Origin: Dokdonella sp.
GTDB taxonomy: Bacteria; Pseudomonadota; Gammaproteobacteria; Xanthomonadales; Rhodanobacteraceae
Direction of reading: 5' to 3'
DNA length: 64,000 nt
NCBI GenBank assembly: GCA_019634795.1
Contig: JAHCAR010000008.1
Location: forward strand, 1-64,000
The number at the start of each line of letters is the position of its first letter. Positions within the stretch are counted from its first letter, which is position 1. The notes under the pieces were generated by a model. The model saw nothing but the letters and a program-made list of their open reading frames with translations. It was not told the DNA's origin and did no database searches. Of this stretch, positions 24,831-36,945 are shown in pieces. The translations under genes and the position numbers were made by a program.

Positions 24831-26270
24831 ATGATCTCGATCCTGATCCTGGCCGGCCACTGGCTGATCATCGTGCTGCTGTCGCTGCGCGTGGTCACTC
24901 GGCGCTGGCCAGTCGGCGTCTCGAGCGCGTGGCTGGTCGTGATCATCAGCGTTCCGTTCGTCGGCGCCGGGCTCTACCTGCTGTTCGGGGAGAAGCGCCT
25001 GGGCCGGCGCCGCTGGGGGCGCATGCGCAGCGTCGCCCGTGCGTTCATGGCCTGGCAGTCCGAATGGGCAAGCGCAACCGCCGGCGCGACCGTCGACACC
25101 GGATTCGATCCGGCCGCGGCGCCAGTCGCAGGCCTGGCCGAGGCGCTGTTCGGCTTTCCGGTCCGATGCGCCGACAGCATTCAACTCTTCGACGCATCGG
25201 ACCGCCTGTTCGACGCCTTGCTGGCCGACATCGACGCGGCGACGTCGCGCTGCAATCTGTCGTTCTACATCTGGGAGGAACAGGGTCGGGCACGCGAGGT
25301 CATCGGTGCATTGCTGCGGGCCACCACGCGCGGCGTGCGCTGCCGGATCCTGTGCGATGCCGTGGGCAGCAAGTCGTTCCTGGCCGGCGCCGAGGCGCAG
25401 CGAATGCGCGAGGCCGGCATCGAGATCCGCGCGGCCCTGCCAACCGGGCTGTTTTCGACGCTTTCTTCCAGGGTCGATCTGCGCAACCACCGCAAGATCG
25501 CCACGATCGACAGCCGCATCGCCTATTCGGGCAGCTACAACCTGGTCGATCCGAGATATTTCAGGCAGGCCGCCGCCGTCGGCGACTGGGTCGACGCCAT
25601 GGTTCGCGTCAGCGGTGCGGCCAGCGCCGCACTCGACGGCGTGTTCGAGAGCGACTGGGCGATCGAAAGCGGAGCGGCGTTCGTGGCGCCGGCTCGCAGC
25701 AGCGGTGCGGCCGACGCACGCGGACCGGCGATCCAGGTCGCCGCATCCGGCCCCGGGCTCAAACCCGAGGCGATCCGCCAACTGCTGCTGACGGCTATCT
25801 ACGGTGCGCGCGAGGAGATCATCATCACGACCCCGTACTTCGTCCCGGACGATTCGATCCTGCTCGCCCTGCGCTCGGCCGCCGAACGCGGGATTTCGGT
25901 CACCATCGTGGTGCCCGCCCGCAATGATTCCATGCTCGTGCGCTTCGCCAGCGCCGCCTGCTACGACGACCTGCTCCAGGCCGGCGCGCGAATTGCCGAG
26001 TATGCCGGAGGCCTGCTGCACACCAAGAGCATCACCATCGATCGGCGGACCAGCATCTTCGGATCGGTCAACGTCGACATGCGCAGCCTGTGGCTCAATT
26101 TCGAGATATCGCTGCTCGTCTACGACGGCGATTTCAGCGCAGGCCTGCGCAGGCTCCAGCTCGACTATCTCGAGCGGTCCGCGAGCATCGACCTCGAATC
26201 GTGGCGGGCGCGACCACGTGCGCGCAAGTTCCTCGAAGATCTGTGTCGCCTGATCGGACCCTTGCTCTGA
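24831..26270 (+). CDS. cls: cardiolipin synthase (phospholipase D family)
   Basis: 479 aa. It condenses two phosphatidylglycerols to cardiolipin at the inner membrane. Two N-terminal hydrophobic helices (ISILILAGHWLIIVLLSL and a second ending GAGLYLLFGE) are followed by two PLD domains. The first HKD motif is LRNHRKIATID with GSYNLVD after it (about 220-240). The second is HTKSITID with GSVNVDMRS (about 397-415). Length is typical of ClsA. It is directly downstream of the VTT protein and convergent with the lipoamide dehydrogenase-like gene. Confidence 0.93.
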   Translation: MISILILAGHWLIIVLLSLRVVTRRWPVGVSSAWLVVIISVPFVGAGLYLLFGEKRLGRRRWGRMRSVARAFMAWQSEWASATAGATVDTGFDPAAAPVAGLAEALFGFPVRCADSIQLFDASDRLFDALLADIDAATSRCNLSFYIWEEQGRAREVIGALLRATTRGVRCRILCDAVGSKSFLAGAEAQRMREAGIEIRAALPTGLFSTLSSRVDLRNHRKIATIDSRIAYSGSYNLVDPRYFRQAAAVGDWVDAMVRVSGAASAALDGVFESDWAIESGAAFVAPARSSGAADARGPAIQVAASGPGLKPEAIRQLLLTAIYGAREEIIITTPYFVPDDSILLALRSAAERGISVTIVVPARNDSMLVRFASAACYDDLLQAGARIAEYAGGLLHTKSITIDRRTSIFGSVNVDMRSLWLNFEISLLVYDGDFSAGLRRLQLDYLERSASIDLESWRARPRARKFLEDLCRLIGPLL

Positions 26271-26303
26271 GTGCCGCGGGAACGGCAGGCTCGAGCGGCC
26301 GAT

Positions 26304-27776
26304 TCAGCCGCCGGGGCCGCAGTCGATGCAACGCAGCGGCGGTTTCGGCCCCATGCCGAGCGCACGGTTGAGTTCGCGCAGGCCGGTACGCAGGCCTTCC
26401 TCGATGACCGGATGGTAGAACGGCAGTTCGAGGATGTCGCTTACGGTCATGCGCATCTGGATGACCCAGGCGAGCAGATGGGCGAGGTGCTCGTGCTCGG
26501 GGCCGATCATCTCCGCGCCGAGCAGCAGGCCGGTGCCGGCCTCGCCGTACAGGCGCATCAGGCCCTTGTTGACCAGCATCACGCGCGAGCGTCCCTGGTC
26601 CTCGAACGAGACCTCGCCAATCGCGAAGTCGACGCCCTCGCTGACCAGGTGTGCATGCCGCTTGCCGACGAAGGCGATCTGCGGATCGCTGAAGACGACG
26701 CCCATCGGAGTCCGCCGCACGTGCTTGAAAACCGCCGGGTAGCGCGCCGCATTGTGGCCAGCCAGATGGCCCTCGTCGGCGGCTTCGTGCAGAACCGGCC
26801 GATCGGCAGCGGAATCGCCGGCGACGAAGATGTGGCTGGCGCCGCATTGCATGGTCAGCGGATCGAACAACGGAATGCCGCGCGCATCGAGGGTCAGGCC
26901 GGTATTCTCGAGACCGAGCCGGTCGAGATTGGAGATGCGCCCGGTCGCCGCGAGCAGCCAGTCGTAGCGCTCGCTGCGAGCACCGCCAGCGTCGTCGATG
27001 AAGTCGATCACGACGGACTCGCCGTCGCGGCGCACGCGGACGTCGCGCGCATCGAGGCTGACCGGCAACTCGGCAGCGATCGTGCGCACCGCATAGGCGC
27101 GCACCTCGGGATCGGATATCGAGGCGAGCTGGGCACCGCGACCGAACAGACGGACGCGCACGCCGAGCCGGCGCAGGGCCTGGCCGAGCTCGAGGCCGAT
27201 CACGCCGGCACCGAATACCGCCACCGATTCCGGCAGGTCCTGCCACTCGAACACATCGTCGTTGACGATCACGCGATCGCCGGCAGCCTTCAGCATGGCG
27301 GGAATGCGCGGACGCGATCCCGTTGCAAGGACGATCCGGTCGGCGCGCAGATGCCGGACCTCGGCAGTCTTCGTTGCATCGGCGCCGTCTGCGCGGTCCA
27401 GGCGCAGGCTGTGCGCGTCCTCGAAACGCGCGTGCGCGCGGATGATGTGGCTCGGCTCGAACCCCTGCATCGAATCGATGACGAAACCGACGAAGCGATC
27501 GCGCTCGCTCCTGACCCTGCGCATCACGGCCACGCCGTCGACCCGGCCGGCCTCCGCGGCAATGCCGAACTCGGGCAGCCTTTCGAGCCGATGGCGGGCC
27601 TCGGCCGGCGCGATCAGCAGTTTCGACGGCATGCAGCCGACGCGCGCGCAGGTCGTGCCGAATGGACCGCTCTCGATCAGCGCGATGTTGTCCGTGTAAC
27701 GGCGCACTTCACGGTAAGCCGACAGCCCGGCAGTACCGGCACCGATGATCGCGACGTCCACATGGCTGGGCTTCAC
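26304..27776 (-). CDS. dihydrolipoamide dehydrogenase-like FAD/NAD(P)-disulfide oxidoreductase
   Basis: 490 aa. The FAD-binding GxGxxG (VAIIGAGTAGLSAYRE) is at the start, and the redox disulfide is TTCARVGCMPSKLL, so the CxxxxC pair is intact. A second nucleotide-binding fold (VAVFGAGVIGLELGQALRRLG) and the ATGRISNLDRLGLENTG segment follow. The C-terminal dimer interface has the catalytic-type His-Glu pair in FYHPVIEEGLRTGLRE. Downstream of this is an unusual tail ending CIDCGPGG, with a CxxC. The GTG at 27776 is preceded by GAGGTG; an ATG at 27809 is possible. It could be the E3 subunit for the E1/E2 genes 17 kb away, or a lipoamide-independent relative. Confidence 0.86.
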   Translation of the reverse strand: MKPSHVDVAIIGAGTAGLSAYREVRRYTDNIALIESGPFGTTCARVGCMPSKLLIAPAEARHRLERLPEFGIAAEAGRVDGVAVMRRVRSERDRFVGFVIDSMQGFEPSHIIRAHARFEDAHSLRLDRADGADATKTAEVRHLRADRIVLATGSRPRIPAMLKAAGDRVIVNDDVFEWQDLPESVAVFGAGVIGLELGQALRRLGVRVRLFGRGAQLASISDPEVRAYAVRTIAAELPVSLDARDVRVRRDGESVVIDFIDDAGGARSERYDWLLAATGRISNLDRLGLENTGLTLDARGIPLFDPLTMQCGASHIFVAGDSAADRPVLHEAADEGHLAGHNAARYPAVFKHVRRTPMGVVFSDPQIAFVGKRHAHLVSEGVDFAIGEVSFEDQGRSRVMLVNKGLMRLYGEAGTGLLLGAEMIGPEHEHLAHLLAWVIQMRMTVSDILELPFYHPVIEEGLRTGLRELNRALGMGPKPPLRCIDCGPGG

Positions 27777-27841
27777 TGCTGGGCACCTCGGCTGTCGGCT
27801 CGGCCCCACTATAGCGCCTCGATCCGGCAGACGACGCCGGC

Positions 27842-30666
<2,825 letters not shown>

Positions 30667-30670
<4 letters not shown>

Positions 30671-31242
30671 GCTTCAAGGCGCTCCTTGAGCCAGGCCTTG
30701 GAAAAGCGCAGCTCACGATCGACCGTGGGTACGGAAACACCGATCGCCTCGGCGATTTCCTCGCGCTTGAGACCGAGCAGGTAGTGGAATTCGATGATCT
30801 CGTGCTTGCGCGGATCGAGCTCGCGCAGTTCAAGCAGGGCATCGTGCAAGGCACTGGCCTCGCCGCTGTCGGAGACGACATGGCCGGCCCCGGAAAGGGT
30901 CACGTGGAGCAGGCCGCCGCCGCGCTTGGCACTGCCCGCGGCACGTGCCGAGTCGATCAGGATGTTGCGCAGGGCGGCACTGACGACGCCGAAGAAATGC
31001 CGGCGATCGCGCCAGTCGACGTTCGCCTCAAGCAGGCGGATGAACATCTCGTGGGCCAGTTCGGTCGCCTGCATCGGGCCGCCGGCGCCGTTCGCGCGCA
31101 CGTGCTTGCCGGCCATGGCGCGGATCTGCGCATAGACCAGCTCGGTCAGGTTCTCGGTCGCCTTCGCGTCGCCGCGACTCCAGCCCTGCAGCAGCTGGGT
31201 GACATCGCGGCGCGTGGTTTCGGCGCTGTTTTCGTGGTTCAT
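30667..31242 (-). CDS. ECF-family RNA polymerase sigma factor (kinase-linked)
   Basis: 191 aa. Region 2 lies around MQATELAHEMFIRLLEANVDWRDRRHFFGVVSAALRNILID, with the ELAHE/WRDRRHFF pattern of the TIGR02999-like subgroup. Region 4 is the C-terminal helix-turn-helix around IIEFHYLLGLKREEIAEAIGVSVPTVDREL. No anti-sigma gene is adjacent; the coupled gene is a transmembrane Ser/Thr kinase. Family precedent (Vibrio EcfP/PknT) suggests activation by phosphorylation of the sigma factor rather than release from an anti-sigma factor. The ATG at 31242 was chosen because upstream frame extensions overlap the ppa promoter region. Confidence 0.91.
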
Positions 31243-31569
31243 GCATGGTCCGTCTTGACGGCAACGGCACGCAGCGGGCCGTAGCCAGCCGACAGCCCGA
31301 GCCAGTGCGAAGGCTGCGGCGCTCCGGCGGCGCGGCCACCGCGGCGCGCAGCGCCGGATCATACGACTTTTTGCGGAACCGTCCTGCCCGGCGCCGGTAC
31401 TCCGGCAGGCCTGCGCGATGACGTCTGCGCGGCACTTTCCTGAACGCTTGCTGCCCAGGGAATGCGGGGCCGAGCGCCCGATGCTGCACTGCACCACCCG
31501 GTACCGTATGATGACGGCCCCATTTCCGATGGCCGCCGTTCTTCGCGCGGTCGTATTCCAGGAGTCACC
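31243..31569. other. divergent intergenic region ECF sigma/ppa
   Basis: This 327-bp gap shows no further gene. A TATGAT hexamer at 31507-31512 is a likely -10 element for ppa, though no good -35 is seen 17 bases before it. The sigma-factor side has no recognisable promoter, which would be expected if it uses an autoregulated ECF promoter. Confidence 0.4.
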
Positions 31570-32106
31570 ATGGCTTTGCAGCTCGTTTCCACCGGCAAGG
31601 ACGTGCCGAACGAAATCAACGTGATCATCGAGATTCCGAAGGACGCGGAACCGGTCAAGTACGAGGTCGACAAGGCCACCGGCGCGATCTTCGTCGACCG
31701 CGTGCTGTCGACGCCGATGCGCTATCCGTGCAACTACGGCTATGTGCCGCAAACCCTCGGCGGCGACGGCGACCCGCTCGACGTGCTCGTGATCCTGCCG
31801 CTGCCGCTGGTCCCCGGATCGGCGATCCGCTGCCGCCCGGTCGGCGTGCTGCGCATGACCGATGAAGCCGGCGCCGATGAGAAGCTCGTCGCCGTGCCGG
31901 TGCCCAAGGTGTTCGAGGGCTACGCCCACATCAACGACATCGAGCAGGTCTCACGGCACTGGCTCGACCGCATCGGCCACTTCTTCGAGCACTACAAGGA
32001 TCTCGAAAAGGGCAAATGGGTCAAGCTCGAAGGCTGGGGCAATGCCGACGATGCCAAGTCCGAAATCCTCGCCGGCGTCGAACGCCATCGCAAGAGCGCA
32101 TCCTGA
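31570..32106 (+). CDS. ppa: inorganic pyrophosphatase
   Basis: 178 aa, family I soluble pyrophosphatase; cytosolic, Mg-dependent. The sequence shows EINVIIEIPKDAEPVKYEVDK, then YPCNYGYVPQTLGGDGDPLDVLVI with the clustered metal-binding aspartates, and a C-terminal VFEGYAHINDIEQVS helix. AGGAG precedes the ATG. Length is usual (175-180 aa). Confidence 0.97.
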   Translation: MALQLVSTGKDVPNEINVIIEIPKDAEPVKYEVDKATGAIFVDRVLSTPMRYPCNYGYVPQTLGGDGDPLDVLVILPLPLVPGSAIRCRPVGVLRMTDEAGADEKLVAVPVPKVFEGYAHINDIEQVSRHWLDRIGHFFEHYKDLEKGKWVKLEGWGNADDAKSEILAGVERHRKSAS

Positions 32107-32118
32107 GCGCTCGCCTGC

Positions 32119-32394
32119 TCAAGCCAGCAGGTCGGCATACTCCGGGTGCTTCCTGAAGAACGCTTCCGCATAGCTGCAAGCCGGCACGACCTTCCAGCCC
32201 GCCTCACGCGCCGTCGCGAGGGCAAACCGGGTCAATTCGCCGGCGATGCCGCGGCCACCGAGACTGGCCGGCACGCCGGTATGCCTGATCGTCATGGTGT
32301 TGCCGGATAAACGGTACTCGAGCACGCAGGCCTGCCCTTCGACCATCGCGATGAAGCGCTGCGCGGATGGCTCATGTTTGATCTCCAGACTCAT
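32119..32394 (-). CDS. small GNAT-like N-acetyltransferase (YjdJ/NATD1 type)
   Basis: 91 aa, a minimal acetyltransferase of the COG2388 kind: LEYRLSGNTMTIRHTGVPASLGGRGIAGELTRFALATAREAG contains the short acetyl-CoA loop (GGRGIA), and CSYAEAFFRKHPEYADLL is the conserved C-terminus. GAGGGAAA precedes the ATG at 32394. The substrate of this family is generally unknown. It is convergent with ppa, 12 bases apart. Confidence 0.88.
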   Translation of the reverse strand: MSLEIKHEPSAQRFIAMVEGQACVLEYRLSGNTMTIRHTGVPASLGGRGIAGELTRFALATAREAGWKVVPACSYAEAFFRKHPEYADLLA

Positions 32395-32680
32395 CGGACG
32401 TTTCCCTCGGGCACCGCGCTGCGCGGTATGCCGAGCGTTTCCGAGCAAAGGGCTGGAGTCAAGCGGAAGTTGATCCGCCGCACGCATTCGGGGCGTCTGC
32501 GGCGCAGTCCGGTCTGCATGGCTCGAGTTGGCCAGCCACCACGACGCCAAGGGCTGCCATGGAATCGCCGAGGCACCGACGGGCCGCACCGTCCTTGCTG
32601 ACGCGCTCGGTCCGACCTTGCCTTGAAGCAACAATCACGGAATCGACCTCGCCGGCGGCGCAACCCCTGCCCGACCCGGC

Positions 32681-33697
32681 TCAGCCGCGCTTGAGCAGTT
32701 CGCGCAGTTCGATCAGCGCCGCGTTCGCGCGCGAGATGTAATTGGCCAGGACCAGCGAATGATTGCCGAAGAACCCGAACGGCGAGCCGTTGAGGACGAT
32801 CGGGCTGCCGAGCGGCTTCTGCGCCTCCTCGATTTCGCGGATCACCTGCTCGAGGCTGACCATCGCGTTCTTGTCGCGTAGCACCGGCCCGAAATCGACG
32901 CGGATCGCCTCGAGCTGCTCGCGCAGGGCCCAGGTGTAGCCGCGCGCAGCGTAGAAGTTGTCGTCGATTTCCAACCACGGAGTCTTGACCATGCGCGAAC
33001 CGGCCGCGGGCTTGGACTGTTGCGCATTCGGGTCATTGGCCAGGTCCGTATCGATCCGGTTCTGGCCGACGCTGGCCGAGAGCTGCTGGGAGTACGAGCC
33101 GAGCCGGGTCGAGACCACGCCGAGGTAGTCGGCGAGATTGTCGGCCCGCGCGAAAAACTGGGCGTCCTCGTGGTTGTCGTCGGCCAGGCGGTTGGCGTAG
33201 TTCTCCACATACTCCATGCCTTTCCGGTACTGGCTTTCGGAACTCGGAAACAGCCAACGGTCGTTCGGCGAGCTGAACAGCGGCTCGGCCTCCTTGAGGT
33301 CCGGATCCTCGGTCGATTGCGTCTGCGAACGACTGAATTCGTTGCGCATCGCTCGCGCCAGGTCACGCGATGCGGTCACCACGCCGAATTCCCAGTTCGG
33401 GATGTTGTCCATCAGCACGCCGGGCGGCAGCTTGTCGTTGCTGAGGTAGCCGCCTCGCTTGTCGAGCAGGACCGCCGTCGTGTCGATGAGCGCCGAGGTC
33501 GTCGCCGAGCCGACCACGACTGGCTGCTGCTTGGCCGTAGCCCTGGCCTGGGTCGCCTTGACCGGGTCGAAATGGTCCGGTTCGGTATCCCACCACCACA
33601 TCATCGCCAGCACGTACAGCGCATAGACAAGAATCAGCACCAGCACGCCACGAAAAATCCATGAGGGGCGTCGGCCAGCTCGGTCCGGGGTATCCAT
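32681..33697 (-). CDS. DUF2333 family membrane-anchored protein
   Basis: 338 aa. One N-terminal transmembrane helix (IFRGVLVLILVYALYVLAMM) then WWWDTEPDHFD, typical of DUF2333. The soluble part includes GGYLSNDKLPPGVLMDNIPNWEFGVV and the C-terminal GSPFGFFGNHSLVLANYISRANAALIELRELL. Likely periplasmic and helical. The ribosome site GGAGAG supports the ATG at 33697. It lies downstream of the TonB receptor's terminator, so it is transcribed separately. Function unknown. Confidence 0.86.
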   Translation of the reverse strand: MDTPDRAGRRPSWIFRGVLVLILVYALYVLAMMWWWDTEPDHFDPVKATQARATAKQQPVVVGSATTSALIDTTAVLLDKRGGYLSNDKLPPGVLMDNIPNWEFGVVTASRDLARAMRNEFSRSQTQSTEDPDLKEAEPLFSSPNDRWLFPSSESQYRKGMEYVENYANRLADDNHEDAQFFARADNLADYLGVVSTRLGSYSQQLSASVGQNRIDTDLANDPNAQQSKPAAGSRMVKTPWLEIDDNFYAARGYTWALREQLEAIRVDFGPVLRDKNAMVSLEQVIREIEEAQKPLGSPIVLNGSPFGFFGNHSLVLANYISRANAALIELRELLKRG

Positions 33698-33886
33698 GGG
33701 GCTCTCCTGCGTTGACGGCTTCGATGCGGGTCCGTCGGCTGCACGCGCTGGCGCTCGCGACGATCCGAATCGACGGCGTTCATCATCGCATGAACCGCCT
33801 GAATCGCCGATACAGGCGGGTCGTCCGGGTGCGGTGGAGCCCCCATTCCCAGTTGACCGTGGAGGCCCGCGGACCGAACGACGCAC

Positions 33887-33922
33887 AAAAAAAACCCTGC
33901 CGCCAGAAAGGGCCGGCAGGGT
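33887..33922 (-). terminator. Rho-independent terminator of the TonB receptor gene
   Basis: Nine-base arms ACCCTGCCG (33894-33902) and CGGCAGGGT (33914-33922) with an 11-base loop are followed, in minus-strand reading, by a run of eight T (33894-33887). It begins 19 bases after the receptor stop codon. Confidence 0.88.
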
Positions 33923-33940
33923 GTCGTGGAGAGGCGGAAC

Positions 33941-36655
33941 TCAGAACTTGTAGGTCACGCCGAGCAGGTATTGGCGGCCGTATTTTTCGGTGCGCTGGGT
34001 CAGGAAGCTGTCCGGGAAGATCTGCCGATACGGCTCATTGGTCAGGTTGTTGATCTGGAACAGGATGGTCGCGCCATGCAAGGCCGAATCGTCACTGAAG
34101 GTATACCCGGTCTGGAAATCGATGACGGTATCGCCATCGATCAGCACGGGCGTCCGGTCGGCGCCGAAACCCTGGATTTCGCCGATGAAGTTCGAGCGCG
34201 AGCGCTGGCTGATGCGTGCCTGGAATCCGTAGTTCTCATAATAGAACGAGATGTTCCGGATCACCCGTGACAGGCCGGGCACCGAGATGTTGGGACCGTC
34301 CTCGGAGAACTTGATCGCGCTGCGCGTATTCGAGTAGTTGGCGACCAACCCGAACCCTTCCAGCCTTGGCGTGAACATGTCGAACGGGACCGACAAGGCC
34401 AGCTCGATGCCACTGATCATGCCGCCATTCGCATTGACCGGACGCGTGTAGTAGCCCACAGGCTCGGGCGTTCCGTCGAATCCTTCCGGGATCGGCAACC
34501 CGGAGGCATCGAAGGTGCCCTGCTCGGTATTCACGTAGGTCTTCAGGTCCTTGTAGAAATACGCCGCACTGAGATAGCCGCGCTTGGCGAAGTAATGCTC
34601 GAAGGACAGATCCACGGCGTTCGCCAGCCAGGGCTTGAGTTCCGGGTTGCCACCGTCGCGCGTCCACAAGCCAGCATTCTGTCCCGACAGGATCAGGCTG
34701 GTATTGTTGTTGGCGCGCAGCTGGTCGAGACGCGGTCGGGCCGCCTGGCGCCCGATGCTGAATCGCAGCGTGTTGTCCGCAGGCAGCTCGAATGCGAGGT
34801 TCAGGCTGGGCAGGTAGTCCGTGTAGGTGTCCCCGCCGGTGAACGGAATTGCGTTGGCGGCATCGCCTTGCAGGACCTCGAATCCGTTCGACTTCTGATC
34901 CACCGAAACTGCCTGCACGCCGATATTGCCGCGCACCGGTACCGAGCCCCACTGGGTGCTGATATTGAATTGTACGTAGCCGGTGGTGACTTTCTCGTTG
35001 ATCTTCCACTGCTTGTTGACGATGTCGGAATTGATGTTGTCGCGGAAGTTGTAGAACTGGTCGAGCACCGGGTTGATCTGGTAGCTCAGGCTGCCCGGAA
35101 CGCCGGCAAAGCCGAGATCCACCGGCGCGAGCAGGAAATTGCCCGGCACGGTCGTTTCGTCGTTGATCAGGTCGAGGAAGGCTTCCGGCACGCTGCGCTG
35201 CTTTTCGCGATCCGCGTAGTTGACGCCGAATTCGAGGCTCGAGAACGGTCCACCGTTGAAGGCGCGTTCGGCGCTGGCGCGGAACGAATTCAGCTCATCC
35301 TTGATCTGCGGCTTCTTGATATAGCCGTCCTGTCCCCAGCCTCCGGGATCGGTCAGCACGATGACGTTCGGATCGGTGTAGTCGAGGCCGTAGCTCAAGG
35401 TCGGAAAGCCGGTCGGGTCGAGACGGAAGTCGACGCTGTCGGTCACGCCCGCACGGGTACCGGCATACATCTCGAGGATGCTCTCGTCACGGTCGGCTTT
35501 CGAGTGGCTGATGTCGATATCGGCCGTCCAGTCGTAGGACAGGGTGAAATGATTGTTCCAGCCGATCGCGAACAGCTTGTCGTTGCCTTCGTTGAGATCG
35601 TTGCGCAATACCGGGCGGACATTGGTGAACGTGCCGGAAGTGACCACGCCGTTCTCGACGCCGGGATTCTGCAGCGAGGCGCCCGACCAGCCGAGCGGGG
35701 TTTCCATGAAACGCGTGGTCTCGGCTTTGTCGAATTTCGAGTAGTAGACATCGAGCATGGTCGAATAGCGCTCGCTGGCGTTGAATTCGAGCACGCCCAT
35801 CAGGCCCTGGCGGACATTGTCGGTCGACGATCCCTGAATCTTGGCGCCGCCGATTACATAGTTGCCACTGCCGCCATTGATGTCGGTCGGATAACCCCAT
35901 GCCTCCCAGCGATCTGCCTGCCCCGGCGAATCGAGACGCGCATAACCAAGTGCAATGCCGAGCTTGTCGTCCATGAACTGGTCGACATAGAAGGCGCTGA
36001 CGCGGCTGCCGATGTCGTCGGAATCGCTGTTGACCTTGCCGAGCGAATTCTTTTCGCCGCGCGCGTTGAGCGAGACGACGCGCTCCTGAAAGGTCAGCGG
36101 GCGAATCGTGCGCAGATCGATCGTGCCGGAGAGACCCTGGCCGACCAGCGACGCGTCCGGAGTCTTGTAGACGACGACCTGGTTGATCAGCTCCGACGGA
36201 AACTGGTCGAATTCGACCGTGCGGTTGTCGCCGACGCTGACCTGTTCGCGACCGTTCATCAGGGTCGTGCCGAAGTCGCCCGACAAGCCGCGAATGCTGA
36301 CCGTCGAGGCGCGCCCCGCGACGCGCTGCGCCGCAAGTCCGGACAATCGCGCGAGCGAGTCGGCGATCGACACATCCGGCAGCTTGCCGAGGTCTTCGGC
36401 GGAGATGACTTCGACGATCGAGTCGGAATCGCGCTTGACCTCGATCGCGCTTTCGATACCGGCGCGGATACCGGAAACACGCACGGTTTCGAGCGTGTTC
36501 GAATTTTCATCAGCGGCCTTGTTCGCCGCCTTGTCGGAGTCCGCGGCGGATGGATCCGGCGTGTCGCTGGCGTCCTGGGCCCGGGCCGAAACCGACATGG
36601 CCATGATCGCCGAGACCAGGGCCACGCTCAGCATGTTGCGCTTCAGATACAGCAT
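33941..36655 (-). CDS. TonB-dependent outer-membrane receptor (Xanthomonas/Caulobacter type), probably for alpha-glucans
   Basis: 904 aa. A signal peptide (MLSVALVSAIMAMSVSARA) is followed by a short Asp/Ala-rich segment and the plug: ETVRVSGIRAGIESAIEVK, ISAEDLGKLPDVSIADSLARL, RVAGRASTVSIRGLSGDFGT. This signature matches the large Xanthomonas-Caulobacter receptor subgroup (TIGR01782-like). The remainder is a 22-strand barrel ending in GVTYKF with the terminal aromatic residue. The ATG at 36655 has GGGGGAT before it. It is divergent from a secreted amylase, and a LacI-like operator lies in their common promoter region, pointing to import of maltodextrins. The ligand is inferred from context only. 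Confidence 0.94.
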   Translation of the reverse strand: MLYLKRNMLSVALVSAIMAMSVSARAQDASDTPDPSAADSDKAANKAADENSNTLETVRVSGIRAGIESAIEVKRDSDSIVEVISAEDLGKLPDVSIADSLARLSGLAAQRVAGRASTVSIRGLSGDFGTTLMNGREQVSVGDNRTVEFDQFPSELINQVVVYKTPDASLVGQGLSGTIDLRTIRPLTFQERVVSLNARGEKNSLGKVNSDSDDIGSRVSAFYVDQFMDDKLGIALGYARLDSPGQADRWEAWGYPTDINGGSGNYVIGGAKIQGSSTDNVRQGLMGVLEFNASERYSTMLDVYYSKFDKAETTRFMETPLGWSGASLQNPGVENGVVTSGTFTNVRPVLRNDLNEGNDKLFAIGWNNHFTLSYDWTADIDISHSKADRDESILEMYAGTRAGVTDSVDFRLDPTGFPTLSYGLDYTDPNVIVLTDPGGWGQDGYIKKPQIKDELNSFRASAERAFNGGPFSSLEFGVNYADREKQRSVPEAFLDLINDETTVPGNFLLAPVDLGFAGVPGSLSYQINPVLDQFYNFRDNINSDIVNKQWKINEKVTTGYVQFNISTQWGSVPVRGNIGVQAVSVDQKSNGFEVLQGDAANAIPFTGGDTYTDYLPSLNLAFELPADNTLRFSIGRQAARPRLDQLRANNNTSLILSGQNAGLWTRDGGNPELKPWLANAVDLSFEHYFAKRGYLSAAYFYKDLKTYVNTEQGTFDASGLPIPEGFDGTPEPVGYYTRPVNANGGMISGIELALSVPFDMFTPRLEGFGLVANYSNTRSAIKFSEDGPNISVPGLSRVIRNISFYYENYGFQARISQRSRSNFIGEIQGFGADRTPVLIDGDTVIDFQTGYTFSDDSALHGATILFQINNLTNEPYRQIFPDSFLTQRTEKYGRQYLLGVTYKF

Positions 36656-36796
36656 TTCTATCCCCCAAGACTGCAAATCCCGAAATCTGGCCGGACGGGT
36701 CGACGATGCCCACCATCCGGTCGCTCGCGCTGTCGAAATGTGCTTCCCCTCAGCGCCGGATGATGGTATCCCCAGTGTTTCCGGCGTGGCCGTTCT

Positions 36797-36811
36797 TGCA
36801 TACGTATTCAT
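36797..36811. promoter_or_regulatory. LacI-like operator between TonB receptor and amylase genes
   Basis: TGCATACGTATTCAT lies in the middle of the 290-bp divergent gap, about 140 bp from the receptor start and 135 bp from the amylase start. Its dyad is TGnATACGTATnCA with a central CG, as in LacI-family operators. The same 15 bases occur in reverse orientation at 59659-59673, between two other alpha-glucan genes. No LacI gene is in the window. Confidence 0.65.
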
Positions 36812-36945
36812 CGCCAATTGCCGCATGGAGGTCACGAAAGGACGTGGGATAGTGGCCGTGCGCGAAAGCGGGAGAGCGCTCGCCGAGTCTCGCGGGACTC
36901 CGTTTCCGCAGATGCCGCGAGTCGTGTCCAGAGCGGGGAAAAACC

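Noticed and set aside
34595-36763. 722-residue open frame on the plus strand, antisense to the TonB receptor
   Set aside because: It lies entirely opposite a clear receptor gene. Its product is Val/Ala/Asp/Arg-rich with no recognisable domain, as expected from the third-position GC bias of the opposite strand.
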